The notes below the pieces were generated by a model, which was not told where the DNA came from, ran no database searches, and was given only the letters and a program-made list of their open reading frames with translations. Shown here piece by piece: positions 1 to 5,982 of a stretch of 5,982 bases of DNA. Position 1 is the first letter of the stretch; each line of letters opens with the position of its first letter. Source of the DNA: Ramlibacter sp. (GTDB taxonomy: Bacteria; Pseudomonadota; Gammaproteobacteria; Burkholderiales; Burkholderiaceae_C); assembly GCA_023701085.1 (NCBI GenBank), contig JAMPXR010000172.1, positions 1-5,982 of the forward strand. Direction: 5' to 3'. A program made the position numbers and the translations under genes.

Positions 1-417
1 CCGGGCCAGCTCGTGGGCGACTTCGTGGCCGGCCGGCCGTCGACCGGGCTCGGCAGCGTCCAGCCGTCCTACACGCCCGGCGTGACGCTGGGCGACCTGC
101 ACGGCGCGCTGCCGGCCTTCGCGATCGAGGCGCTGCGCGAAGCCCTGCCGGCATTCGGGCGCAAGCTCAAGGGATTCGACATGCCCGACGCGGTGCTGAC
201 CGGTGTGGAGACGCGCACGTCCTCGCCGCTGAGGATGCCGCGCGGCGAGGATTTCCAGAGCCTGAACGTGCGCGGCCTGTACCCGGCCGGCGAAGGGGCC
301 GGCTATGCCGGCGGCATCCTGTCGGCCGGGGTGGACGGCATCAAGGCCGGGGAGGCGGTCGCACTGCAAATGGCCGCTTCGCTGCAGGCGGCGCATGGCG
401 GATCGCATCCGCCGTGA
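1..417 (+). CDS. FAD-dependent dehydrogenase, COG2509 type, C-terminal part (5' end outside window)
   Basis: This is the last 138 codons of a gene that begins left of the window; the reading frame is open from base 1 and ends at TGA 415-417. The visible part matches the C-terminal end of the COG2509 family of uncharacterised NAD(P)/FAD-dependent oxidoreductases, which usually run to roughly 540 residues. The clearest signatures are ETRTSSPLRMPR (visible residues 70-81) and the glycine-rich GLYPAGEGAGYAGGILSAG (92-110). In this family the second segment is the late flavin-contacting GEGAGYAGG motif, followed by the VDGIKAGEAVA helix. The N-terminal dinucleotide-binding fold is not in view. Substrate and physiological role are unknown for the family, and no pathway can be assigned from context. 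The only visible neighbour, htpX, converges from the other strand with 15 bases between the two stops. The in-frame GTG at 13 is an internal valine, not the start. Family assignment is fairly sure; function is not. Confidence 0.85.
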   Translation, partial: PGQLVGDFVAGRPSTGLGSVQPSYTPGVTLGDLHGALPAFAIEALREALPAFGRKLKGFDMPDAVLTGVETRTSSPLRMPRGEDFQSLNVRGLYPAGEGAGYAGGILSAGVDGIKAGEAVALQMAASLQAAHGGSHPP

Positions 418-432
418 CCGCCGAGCAGGGCC

Positions 433-1299
433 TCACGCCCCCTGCAGCCGCGCGATGCGCTCCTCGATCGGCGGGTGCGTGGAGAACAGCTTGCCCACGC
501 CCGAGGTGATGCCGAAAGCCTGGATGCTCTTGGGCAGTTCGCCCGGCACCATGCCGCCCAGGCGCGCCAGGGCGTTGATCATGGGCTGCTTGCGGCCCAG
601 CAATTGGGCCGAGCCGGCGTCGGCGCGGAACTCGCGCTGGCGCGAGAACCAGGCCACGATGATGGCCGCCAGGAAGCCCAGCAGGATGTCCAGCACGATG
701 GTGCTCACGTAATAGCCGATACCGGGGCCCGAACGATCGCTGCCGCGGCTGAGGAAACTGTCGACCGCGTAGCTGATCACGCGCGACAGGAACACCACGA
801 AGGTGTTCATCACGCCCTGGATCAGGGTCATGGTCACCATGTCGCCGTTGGCGATGTGGGCCACTTCATGGCCGATGACGGCCTCGACTTCCTCGCGCGT
901 CATGCCCTGCAGCAGCCCGGTGGAAACAGCCACGAGCGCGCTGTTCTTGAACGCACCGGTGGCGAAGGCGTTGGGTTCGCCCTCGAAGATGCCGACCTCC
1001 GGCATCCCGATGCCGGCCTGGTTGGCGAAGCGGCGCACGGTTTCCACGATCCACGCTTCGTCCTGGTTGCGCGGCTGCTCGATGACCTGCACGCCGGCGC
1101 TCCATTTGGCCACGGGCTTGGAGATCAGCAGCGAAATGATCGCGCCGCCGAAGCCCATGATCGCGGCAAAGACCAGCAGCGCGCCCAGATTCAAGCCATT
1201 GGCCGTGAGGTAGCGGTTCACGCCCAGCAGGCTGGCGACGATGCCCAGCACCACCACGACAGCCAGGTTGGTGAGCACGAACAGAACGATACGTTTCAT
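433..1299 (-). CDS. htpX: HtpX, membrane-embedded M48 zinc metalloprotease (heat-shock protease)
   Basis: HtpX is an inner-membrane endopeptidase that takes part in quality control of misfolded membrane proteins, partly overlapping with FtsH. The 288-residue product has the usual family length. Two N-terminal membrane segments are visible at about residues 4-25 and 37-59. The zinc motif HEVAH lies at 144-148 (ligands H144 and H148, catalytic E145), within [11 protein letters not shown]. Two further hydrophobic stretches lie at about 156-176 and 196-218. The third zinc ligand is expected to be E223 in SRQREFRAD, the conserved family position, with D227 following. The C-terminal [14 protein letters not shown] (about 272-285) is also a family hallmark. 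The start is ATG at 1299, preceded by GGAG at 1305-1308 with a 5-base spacer. A sigma-32-like promoter lies immediately upstream, so the gene is probably heat induced and transcribed on its own. It converges with the FAD-dehydrogenase gene. No key residue is missing. Confidence 0.97.
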   Translation of the reverse strand: MKRIVLFVLTNLAVVVVLGIVASLLGVNRYLTANGLNLGALLVFAAIMGFGGAIISLLISKPVAKWSAGVQVIEQPRNQDEAWIVETVRRFANQAGIGMPEVGIFEGEPNAFATGAFKNSALVAVSTGLLQGMTREEVEAVIGHEVAHIANGDMVTMTLIQGVMNTFVVFLSRVISYAVDSFLSRGSDRSGPGIGYYVSTIVLDILLGFLAAIIVAWFSRQREFRADAGSAQLLGRKQPMINALARLGGMVPGELPKSIQAFGITSGVGKLFSTHPPIEERIARLQGA

Positions 1300-1304
1300 G
1301 GAAT

Positions 1305-1308
1305 CTCC
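1305..1308 (-). promoter_or_regulatory. Ribosome binding site of htpX
   Basis: On the minus strand this reads GGAG, five bases before the ATG at 1299. It supports that start, and it falls inside the short leader predicted from the promoter at 1334-1361. Confidence 0.75.
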
Positions 1309-1333
1309 GAAATGGACGCAGTTGACCCGGCGC

Positions 1334-1361
1334 AGATGAGGTTCGCCGGCCCCGATTCAAG
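1334..1361 (-). promoter_or_regulatory. Sigma-32 (RpoH) heat-shock promoter of htpX
   Basis: On the minus strand the -35 element reads CTTGAAT (1361-1355) and the -10 element reads CCTCATCT (1341-1334), with 13 bases between them. The enterobacterial RpoH consensus is CTTGAAA, then 11-16 bases, then CCCCATnT, so each element departs at one specified position. The predicted transcription start is near 1326-1328. That leaves a leader of under 30 bases that contains the htpX ribosome binding site. htpX is a known RpoH-regulon member in several proteobacteria, which agrees with the assignment. The motif match and spacing are seen directly; activity is inferred. Confidence 0.7.
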
Positions 1362-1397
1362 ACCGCCGCGCGCCCCGCCCGCGGGGTCCGTTTGGCT

Positions 1398-2165
1398 TCA
1401 GCGGCGCCCCGCCGGACGGAAGACAAGGGCGTCATCATAGAAGGAAACGTCCTGGTTGCCGGGCCACCAGCCCGGAATGCCCAGCAGCGGCAATGGCGTG
1501 AACGGCTTTTCGGCCAGCCGGCCCGCGCCCAGTTCGTCGGCCAGCCAGCCATCGAGCCCAGCGGGCGGTGCCGACGCGGCGTTGGCGCGCCAGACATGGG
1601 CGGTGAGGTCCTTGCGCGGTGACACCAGCTTTTCCAGCAGCGCATGGCCGAACACCACCAGCCGCGCTTGCGTCCACAGCGGGCGCCCGTCCACGAACAG
1701 CCGGCGCCAGTCGCGCGCCCGCAGGGCCTGCCACAAGGCAGGCGGCGCGGCCAGCAGCGCACCGTTCTCGTCGAACAAGGTGAGCGCGTCCCGCACCGCA
1801 CCGCGCCGCGGCCCGACCCCGTCGCGCGCGATCTGGGCCGACTGCAATTCGTTGATACGGCGCTTGGCGCGCGGAAAGCGCAGCCAGACCAGGCCGTTGA
1901 AGAAGTCGTGCAGGTTGTCCCGCGTCGGAACGCAGCCGGTGCGGGCGACGAAGGCCTCGTAGGCCTGCCCCGCCGGCAAGGCGGACGCGGCGACGAATGC
2001 CGGAATCCCGGCCGGCGCCTGGCGCGCCAGATCCGACAGGGCCGCCGCAACGTCCGATCCCTGCGCGATCGCTTGCTGCCCCAGGGCCAGCCAGGGGGCG
2101 TAGGGCGCGAACCAAGGCTGCCGCGGGTCCAGCGCGGCGAGTTGCCCCGGCGGCGAGCTGCTCAC
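1398..2165 (-). CDS. DUF3025 domain-containing protein
   Basis: This is a 255-residue protein of the DUF3025 family, which has no established biochemical function. The recognisable core is NLHDFFNGLVWLRFPRAKRRINELQ (residues 84-108), the family's characteristic block of aromatic and basic residues. It is followed by RDALTLFDENGALL (125-138), LFVDGRPLW (156-164), RLVVFGHALLEKL (168-180) and the C-terminal LLGIPGWWPGNQDVSFYDD (227-245). No signal peptide or membrane segment is visible, so it is probably cytoplasmic. The reading frame stays open far upstream, to about 3056, but that part lies over the NYN gene and pyrC. The chosen start is the GTG at 2163-2165, which shares GTGA with the stop of the NYN gene. 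There is no ATG anywhere in the 255 codons and no good Shine-Dalgarno before the GTG, so translation probably depends on coupling to the gene upstream. It is the last gene of the pyrC cluster. Confidence 0.88.
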   Translation of the reverse strand: MSSSPPGQLAALDPRQPWFAPYAPWLALGQQAIAQGSDVAAALSDLARQAPAGIPAFVAASALPAGQAYEAFVARTGCVPTRDNLHDFFNGLVWLRFPRAKRRINELQSAQIARDGVGPRRGAVRDALTLFDENGALLAAPPALWQALRARDWRRLFVDGRPLWTQARLVVFGHALLEKLVSPRKDLTAHVWRANAASAPPAGLDGWLADELGAGRLAEKPFTPLPLLGIPGWWPGNQDVSFYDDALVFRPAGRR

Positions 2166-2875
2166 GCGGCGGGCGACGTGAACTGGACCTTGCTCGGCCG
2201 CTTTTCGGGAGTCAGCACGAACAGCTCGGGATGTTTTCTGAACAACTTGAGGGAGCTCGCGCTCTTGCCCAGCAGCTTGCCGGAGCGCAGCAACTGCGCG
2301 GCCTGATTGAGCTCGACCCTGCCTCCGCTGGCCAGTTCCGGCACGGCCTGCAGGATGCGCTGCACCTCCTCGGGCAGCGCCGGCGCCCCCGCTGCCCGCG
2401 CCACCGCGCGCCGCGGCGCCCGTTCGCGCGACTTGGAAGCGGCCGCCGGAGTCCTGTGCTGGATGTCGGTGAAGTCGTCGTACACCGCGGTGGTTTCCTC
2501 GCCTGTCTTGCCCAACTGGCCGATGCCGCAGACGCGGCAGCCCTTCTCCCGCAGGCGTATCACCAGCGGCGCGAAGTCCGAATCGGAAGACACCAGCACC
2601 ACCAGGTCCGGCCGCTCGGCGATGACCAGATCGATGGCGTCGACCGCCAGCGCGATGTCGGTGCTGTTCTTGCCGGCGGATAGATTGACCATGGGCCGCA
2701 CCCGCAGCCGCTTGAACAGGGCCTGCTGCTTGACGGCCGTCTCGGCATTGCAGTAGGCCCGCCGCACATGGATGGCGCCGTGCTCGGCCGCCGTGCGCTG
2801 CACCGCCTGCTCGATCACGTCGCCCGAAACGTTGTCCGCATCGATCAGCAAGGCCACACGTTGGGCTTGCGTCAT
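2162..2875 (-). CDS. NYN-domain putative RNase (LabA/PIN-like) with C-terminal LOTUS-like domain
   Basis: This is a 237-residue NYN-domain protein, a branch of the PIN-like metal-dependent nuclease superfamily thought to cut RNA. The domain covers residues 5-140. Visible elements are VALLIDADN (7-15, with D12, D14 and N15), [15 protein letters not shown] (69-83, with D73 and D79) and [20 protein letters not shown] (91-110, with D98 and D100), so the acidic metal site looks intact. A basic, alanine-rich linker (about 142-165) leads to a helical region at about 167-222 that resembles the LabA-like C-terminal or OST-HTH/LOTUS RNA-binding module. An ATG also exists at 2887, but ATG 2875 is preferred. 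It has GGAGG five bases upstream, shares ATGA with the pyrC stop, and gives [15 protein letters not shown], where the conserved fold starts directly. The stop overlaps the DUF3025 start. The NYN call is firm, the C-terminal domain probable, and the RNA target unknown. Confidence 0.92.
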   Translation of the reverse strand: MTQAQRVALLIDADNVSGDVIEQAVQRTAAEHGAIHVRRAYCNAETAVKQQALFKRLRVRPMVNLSAGKNSTDIALAVDAIDLVIAERPDLVVLVSSDSDFAPLVIRLREKGCRVCGIGQLGKTGEETTAVYDDFTDIQHRTPAAASKSRERAPRRAVARAAGAPALPEEVQRILQAVPELASGGRVELNQAAQLLRSGKLLGKSASSLKLFRKHPELFVLTPEKRPSKVQFTSPAA

Positions 2876-3903
2876 ACGAACCTCCATCGCAGGGGTTCCC
2901 CACCGGCCAGCGCCTTGAGCCGTCCCTCGCCGAAGGGGAAGCTTTCGGGCGGCGTCCAGCTCTCGCGCCGCAGGGTGACGGTCCCGCGATTGCGCGGCAG
3001 GCGGTAGAAATCCGCACCGTGGAAACTGGCGAAGCCTTCCAGCCGATCCAGCGCATTCGCCCGGTCGAACACCTCGGCGTACAGCTCCAGCGCCGCGTGC
3101 GCCGTGTAGCAGCCGGCGCAGCCGCTGGCGTGCTCCTTCAGGTGCGCCGCATGCGGCGCGCTGTCGGTGCCCAGGAAGAACTTCGGACTGCCGCCGGTCG
3201 CCGCTTCCACCAGCGCCAGCCGGTGCGTCTCGCGCTTGAGCACGGGCAGGCAGTAGTAGTGCGGCCGGATGCCGCCGGTGAAGATCGCGTTGCGGTTGTA
3301 CAGCAGGTGATGCGCGGTGATCGTGGCGGCCACGAAGCGGTCCGCATCGCGCACATACTGCGCCGCCTCACGCGTGGTGATGTGCTCGACCACGATCTTC
3401 AGCTGCGGAAAGTCGCGCCGCAGGGGAACCAGCTGCGTTTCCAGGAACACGGCCTCGCGGTCGAACAGGTCCACGGCCGGGTCGGTCACCTCGCCATGCA
3501 CCAGCAGGGGCAGCCCTTCGCGCTGCATCGCTTCCAGGGTCCGGTAGGTCTTGCGCAGGTCGGTCACGCCCGCGTCGCTGTGGGTGGTGGCTCCCGCCGG
3601 GTAGAGCTTGACGGCGACCACGCCAGCGTCCCTGGCGCGCCCGATCTCCTCGGACGGCAGACTGTCGGTCAGGTACAGCGTCATCAAGGGCTCGAACTGC
3701 GCGCCGGGCGGCAGCGCGGCGCGAATGCGCTCCCGGTAGGCGACGGCCTGCGCGGCGGTGGTCACGGGCGGCTTGAGGTTGGGCATGACGATCGCGCGTG
3801 CGAACTGGGCCGCCGTGTGCGGCACCACCGTCTTCAAGGCGTCCCCGTCGCGCAGGTGCACGTGCCAGTCGTCGGGGCGGATGATCGTGATTTCCTGCGT
3901 CAT
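2872..3903 (-). CDS. pyrC: Dihydroorotase PyrC, class II homodimeric type
   Basis: PyrC catalyses the reversible cyclisation of N-carbamoyl-L-aspartate to dihydroorotate, the third step of de novo pyrimidine synthesis, in the cytoplasm. The 343 residues are close to the 348 of the E. coli enzyme. The binuclear zinc site can be read in full: H14 and H16 in [10 protein letters not shown], the lysine expected to be carbamylated K99 in [11 protein letters not shown]136 in LLVHGEV, H174 in VVEHITT and D247 in LGTDSAPH. The substrate-binding [10 protein letters not shown] lies at 40-49 and the [10 protein letters not shown] loop at 248-257. The start ATG 3903 puts the HxH motif 14 residues in, as is usual, and no other in-frame start lies just upstream. 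No Shine-Dalgarno is well spaced for this ATG; the nearest G run is 13 bases away. The stop shares ATGA with the NYN gene. A structured repeat separates pyrC from gltL. Confidence 0.97.
   Translation of the reverse strand: MTQEITIIRPDDWHVHLRDGDALKTVVPHTAAQFARAIVMPNLKPPVTTAAQAVAYRERIRAALPPGAQFEPLMTLYLTDSLPSEEIGRARDAGVVAVKLYPAGATTHSDAGVTDLRKTYRTLEAMQREGLPLLVHGEVTDPAVDLFDREAVFLETQLVPLRRDFPQLKIVVEHITTREAAQYVRDADRFVAATITAHHLLYNRNAIFTGGIRPHYYCLPVLKRETHRLALVEAATGGSPKFFLGTDSAPHAAHLKEHASGCAGCYTAHAALELYAEVFDRANALDRLEGFASFHGADFYRLPRNRGTVTLRRESWTPPESFPFGEGRLKALAGGEPLRWRFV
2881..2885 (-). promoter_or_regulatory. Ribosome binding site that fixes the NYN gene start
   Basis: The minus strand reads GGAGG here, five bases before ATG 2875. 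The alternative ATG at 2887 lies just upstream of this motif and has no comparable one of its own, so the site argues for the shorter protein. It sits inside the last codons of pyrC. Confidence 0.8.
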
Positions 3904-3932
3904 GGCGCCATTGTCGCCCCACCCTTCGGGGC
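3904..3932 (-). promoter_or_regulatory. Possible translational control region before pyrC (hairpin plus mini-ORF)
   Basis: In mRNA sense the leader contains GCCCC (3932-3928), a 7-base loop, and GGGGC (3920-3916), which can pair as a short hairpin. The GGGG is the only Shine-Dalgarno-like run before pyrC. It lies five bases before an ATG at 3911-3909 that begins a three-codon frame (Met-Ala-Pro), whose TGA overlaps the pyrC ATG as ATGA. Translational control of pyrC by a hairpin masking the ribosome binding site is known in enteric bacteria. Whether this region works that way is inference. Confidence 0.35.
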
Positions 3933-4007
3933 AGCCGCGGAACCGGCTTTGCCGGGCCGCTGGCTGCGCCCCCCAGTGGGGGGAGGCGGCGCAGCCGCTT
4001 CGGGGGG
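3928..4007 (-). repeat. REP-like structured intergenic repeat, copy A (between gltL and pyrC)
   Basis: This GC-rich element fills most of the 109-base gap between the gltL stop and the pyrC start. It can form three consecutive hairpins. Hairpin 1 (3931-3967) pairs GCAGCC with GGCTGC, GCGG with CCGC, and CCGGC with GCCGG around a TTT loop. Hairpin 2 (3969-3983) is C6-AGT-G6. Hairpin 3 (3986-3998) is GCGGC-GCA-GCCGC. The element then ends in CTTCGGGGGG. Bases 3935-3963 are identical to 4792-4820 in copy B, in the same orientation. I recall very similar elements between genes in Comamonadaceae. A role in terminating the glt transcript or protecting its 3' end is possible. No clear run of U follows, so it is not called a standard intrinsic terminator. 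Confidence 0.85.
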
Positions 4008-4012
4008 CGTCT

Positions 4013-4762
<750 letters not shown>

Positions 4763-4770
4763 CGTGTGCT

Positions 4771-4774
4771 CTCC
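4771..4774 (-). promoter_or_regulatory. Ribosome binding site of gltL
   Basis: The minus strand reads GGAG here, eight bases before ATG 4762. This favours that start over the in-frame ATG at 4750. The site lies just outside repeat copy B, so the repeat leaves it free. Confidence 0.7.
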
Positions 4775-4784
4775 AGTTAGTCAA

Positions 4785-4862
4785 GGGGCCACCGCGGAAC
4801 CGGCTTTGCCGGGCCGCTGGTGGCGCCCCCTTGAGGGGGAGGCGCCGCAGGCGCTTCGGGGG
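4785..4862 (-). repeat. REP-like structured intergenic repeat, copy B (between gltK and gltL)
   Basis: This second copy occupies most of the 109-base gap inside the glt operon, in the same orientation as copy A. Hairpin 1 (4788-4824) pairs GCCACC with GGTGGC, GCGG with CCGC, and CCGGC with GCCGG around TTT. Hairpin 2 (4826-4839) is C5-TTGA-G5. Hairpin 3 (4842-4854) is GCGCC-GCA-GGCGC. Bases 4792-4820 are identical to 3935-3963. Outer stem and hairpin 3 bases differ from copy A, but on both arms, so pairing is kept. Inside an operon such elements can stabilise the upstream message or lower expression downstream, as REP does between malE and malF in E. coli. That role is inferred here. Confidence 0.85.
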
Positions 4863-4871
4863 TGGGCTCAT

Positions 4872-5561
4872 TCAGCGAATGATGGCGATTCTCTTGTGCA
4901 GGCGCTTGACGAACCATGACAGCGTGTAGCAGATGACGAAGTAGACGGCGGCCGCCAGCAGGTAGGACTCGATCGGGCGACCGAAATTCTTGCCCGCGGC
5001 GTCGAAACCCTTGAGCAGGTCGTAGGCCCCGATCGCGTACACCAGCGATGTGTCCTGGAACAGGATGATGGTCTGCGTCAGCAGCACCGGCAGCATGTTG
5101 CGGAACGCCTGGGGCAGCACGATCAGCTTCATGTTCTGGCTGTAGGTCATGCCCATGGCCTGGCCGGCATACACCTGCCCGCGCGGGATCGACTGGATGC
5201 CCGCGCGCATGATCTCGCTGAAGTAGGCCGCCTCGAAGGCGATGAAGGTGATCACGGCCGAAATCTCGGAGCGGTAGTTCTCGCCCAGGCGATACGGGAA
5301 CAGTGCGTAGAACGCCGCCGGCATCAGCAGGTAGAACCACAGGATCACCATCACCAGCGGGACGCTGCGCATGCCGTTGACATAGATCGCGGCGGGGGCC
5401 TCCAGCACCTTGTTCCCCGACAGCCGCATCAGCGCGAGCAGCGTGCCGAAGATGACGCCGCCGACGGTCGCCACGGCGGTCAGCAGGAGGCTGAAGTACA
5501 GCCCCTTGAGCAGGAAGGCGCGGATCAGCTCCCAGTTGTAGAACGAGAAGTCGATATCCAC
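4872..5561 (-). CDS. gltK: GltK, inner-membrane permease of glutamate/aspartate ABC importer
   Basis: GltK is one of the two membrane subunits (HisM/GlnP family) that form the glutamate/aspartate channel with GltJ. With the chosen start it has 229 residues, against 224 in E. coli. Hydrophobic segments lie at about 19-46, 67-88, 98-116, 155-181 and 200-218. The ATPase-docking EAA loop runs EAAYFSEIMRAGIQSIPRGQ (110-129), and MKLIVLPQAFRNMLPVLLTQ (144-163) is typical of the family. The frame also allows a GTG start at 5579, inside the gltJ end and with poor upstream pairing. The GTG at 5561 is preferred: it sits one base after the gltJ stop, has GGGGGA seven bases upstream, and gives MDIDFSFYNWELI, as in related permeases. 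It probably depends on coupling to gltJ. The 3' gap to gltL holds repeat copy B. The family and operon role are firm; the exact start is less so. Confidence 0.92.
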   Translation of the reverse strand: MDIDFSFYNWELIRAFLLKGLYFSLLLTAVATVGGVIFGTLLALMRLSGNKVLEAPAAIYVNGMRSVPLVMVILWFYLLMPAAFYALFPYRLGENYRSEISAVITFIAFEAAYFSEIMRAGIQSIPRGQVYAGQAMGMTYSQNMKLIVLPQAFRNMLPVLLTQTIILFQDTSLVYAIGAYDLLKGFDAAGKNFGRPIESYLLAAAVYFVICYTLSWFVKRLHKRIAIIR

Positions 5562-5562
5562 T

Positions 5563-5982
5563 TCAATGTCCCCCGGCACCCGCGTCGGCGGAGGCGATGA
5601 AGCCGGGCACGCGCGTCTTCTTCTCGATCAGCGCCATGAGGCGGTTGATGGCGAACGCCGACACGACGTAGAGGGCCGTCACCGCCAGGTAGATCTCGAT
5701 GCCGCGCGAGGTTTCCTCCTGCGCCTGCATCGCGAACATGGTCAGCTCGGAGATCGACACCGCGAAGGCGACCGATGAATTCTTGAAGATGTTCATCGAC
5801 TCGCTGGTGAGCGGCGGGATGATGATGCGGTACGCCATCGGCAGCAGCACGTAGCGGTAGTACTGCACGGTGGTGAAGCCCATCGCCATGCCGGCGTAAC
5901 GCTGGCCCTTGGGCAGGGCCTGGATGCCGGCGCGCACCTGTTCGGCGATCCGCGCCGAGGTGAAGAAGCCCAGCGCGAACAC
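5563..5982 (-). CDS. gltJ: GltJ, inner-membrane permease of glutamate/aspartate ABC importer (5' end outside window)
   Basis: The C-terminal 139 codons of the second glt permease are visible; the gene continues past the right edge, so no start can be given. The visible part opens in the EAA loop region with FFTSARIAEQVRAGIQALPKGQ (residues 6-27), followed by YRYVLLPMAYRIIIPPLTSESMN (42-64) and KNSSVAFAVSISEL (67-80). A hydrophobic segment lies at about 96-118, and the cytoplasmic tail ends IEKKTRVPGF (119-128). The TSARIAEQVR and YRYVLLP blocks and the LPKGQ turn match E. coli GltJ closely and distinguish it from GltK. It pairs with GltK in the membrane and contacts GltL through the EAA loop. 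Its TGA at 5565-5563 lies one base before the chosen gltK start. The solute-binding protein gene gltI would be expected upstream, outside the window. The GTG at the edge is read here as an internal valine. Confidence 0.93.
   Translation of the reverse strand: MFALGFFTSARIAEQVRAGIQALPKGQRYAGMAMGFTTVQYYRYVLLPMAYRIIIPPLTSESMNIFKNSSVAFAVSISELTMFAMQAQEETSRGIEIYLAVTALYVVSAFAINRLMALIEKKTRVPGFIASADAGAGGH
5569..5574 (-). promoter_or_regulatory. Probable ribosome binding site of gltK
   Basis: The minus strand reads GGGGGA, seven bases before the GTG at 5561 and within the last codons of gltJ. It is a modest match to the anti-Shine-Dalgarno sequence. It is the main reason for choosing that start over the GTG at 5579. 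Confidence 0.5.

Noticed and set aside
397..413. Perfect 7-base stem with CGC loop at the end of the FAD-dehydrogenase gene, considered as a terminator
   Set aside because: The inverted repeat (GGCGGAT/ATCCGCC) is real but lies within the last codons and is not followed by a T run on the plus strand. It may be chance in GC-rich DNA; termination here is unsupported.
1373..1386. CCCCGC/GCGGGG inverted repeat after the DUF3025 gene, considered as the operon terminator
   Set aside because: The loop is only two bases (four if the innermost pair is open), and no T run follows on the minus strand, so it is not a convincing intrinsic terminator.
475..1440. Long plus-strand open frame opposite htpX
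   Set aside because: The translation is rich in His, Gln, Ala and Asp with no recognisable domain, and it lies antisense to a gene with an intact HEVAH motif. It is a product of GC-biased third positions.
1398..3056. A single open frame of 552 codons on the minus strand ending with the DUF3025 protein
   Set aside because: Only the last 255 codons look like a protein family. The earlier part runs over the NYN gene and pyrC in another frame and is rich in arginine, glycine and alanine, as expected of a high-GC shadow frame. The GTGA overlap gives a natural start at 2165.
3904..4012. A mobile element, CRISPR array or small gene in the gltL-pyrC gap
   Set aside because: No transposase, target duplication or regularly spaced repeats are present. 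The gap is accounted for by one copy of the hairpin repeat plus the pyrC leader.

Overview
This window looks like ordinary chromosome from a high-GC betaproteobacterium. The likeliest source is the Burkholderiales, and the family Comamonadaceae (Variovorax/Acidovorax/Ramlibacter type) fits best. This placement is inferred from three things: strong G/C bias at third codon positions, protein sequences typical of that group, and a GC-rich intergenic hairpin repeat of a kind I recall from Comamonadaceae genomes. Base composition looks even throughout. I see no insertion sequence, phage gene, tRNA, rRNA or CRISPR array.

Layout: only the gene at the far left lies on the plus strand. It is the last 138 codons of a COG2509-type FAD-dependent dehydrogenase (1-417). 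It converges with htpX (433-1299, minus), a membrane zinc protease with a convincing sigma-32 (heat-shock) promoter just upstream at 1334-1361. Everything to the right is also on the minus strand. Transcription enters from the right edge through gltJ (5563-5982, 5' end outside the window), gltK (4872-5561) and gltL (4013-4762). These are two membrane permeases and the ATPase of a glutamate/aspartate ABC importer, whose binding-protein gene (gltI) would be expected just beyond 5982. Next come pyrC (2872-3903, dihydroorotase of pyrimidine biosynthesis), an NYN-domain putative RNase (2162-2875) and a DUF3025 protein (1398-2165). The last three genes are joined by 4-base stop/start overlaps (ATGA and GTGA), so they form a translationally coupled operon.

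The most notable non-coding feature is a pair of same-orientation copies of a structured repeat on either side of gltL, in the gltK-gltL gap and the gltL-pyrC gap. They share an identical 29-base run. Where they differ, two stems show paired compensatory changes that keep the fold. The pyrC leader is also odd: its only Shine-Dalgarno-like G run lies inside a small hairpin and is better placed for a three-codon mini-ORF ending on the pyrC ATG than for pyrC itself.

I found no evidence of a wholly new biological system. The items most worth following up are the covarying repeat, the pyrC leader, the pyrC-NYN-DUF3025 coupling and the heat-shock promoter of htpX.
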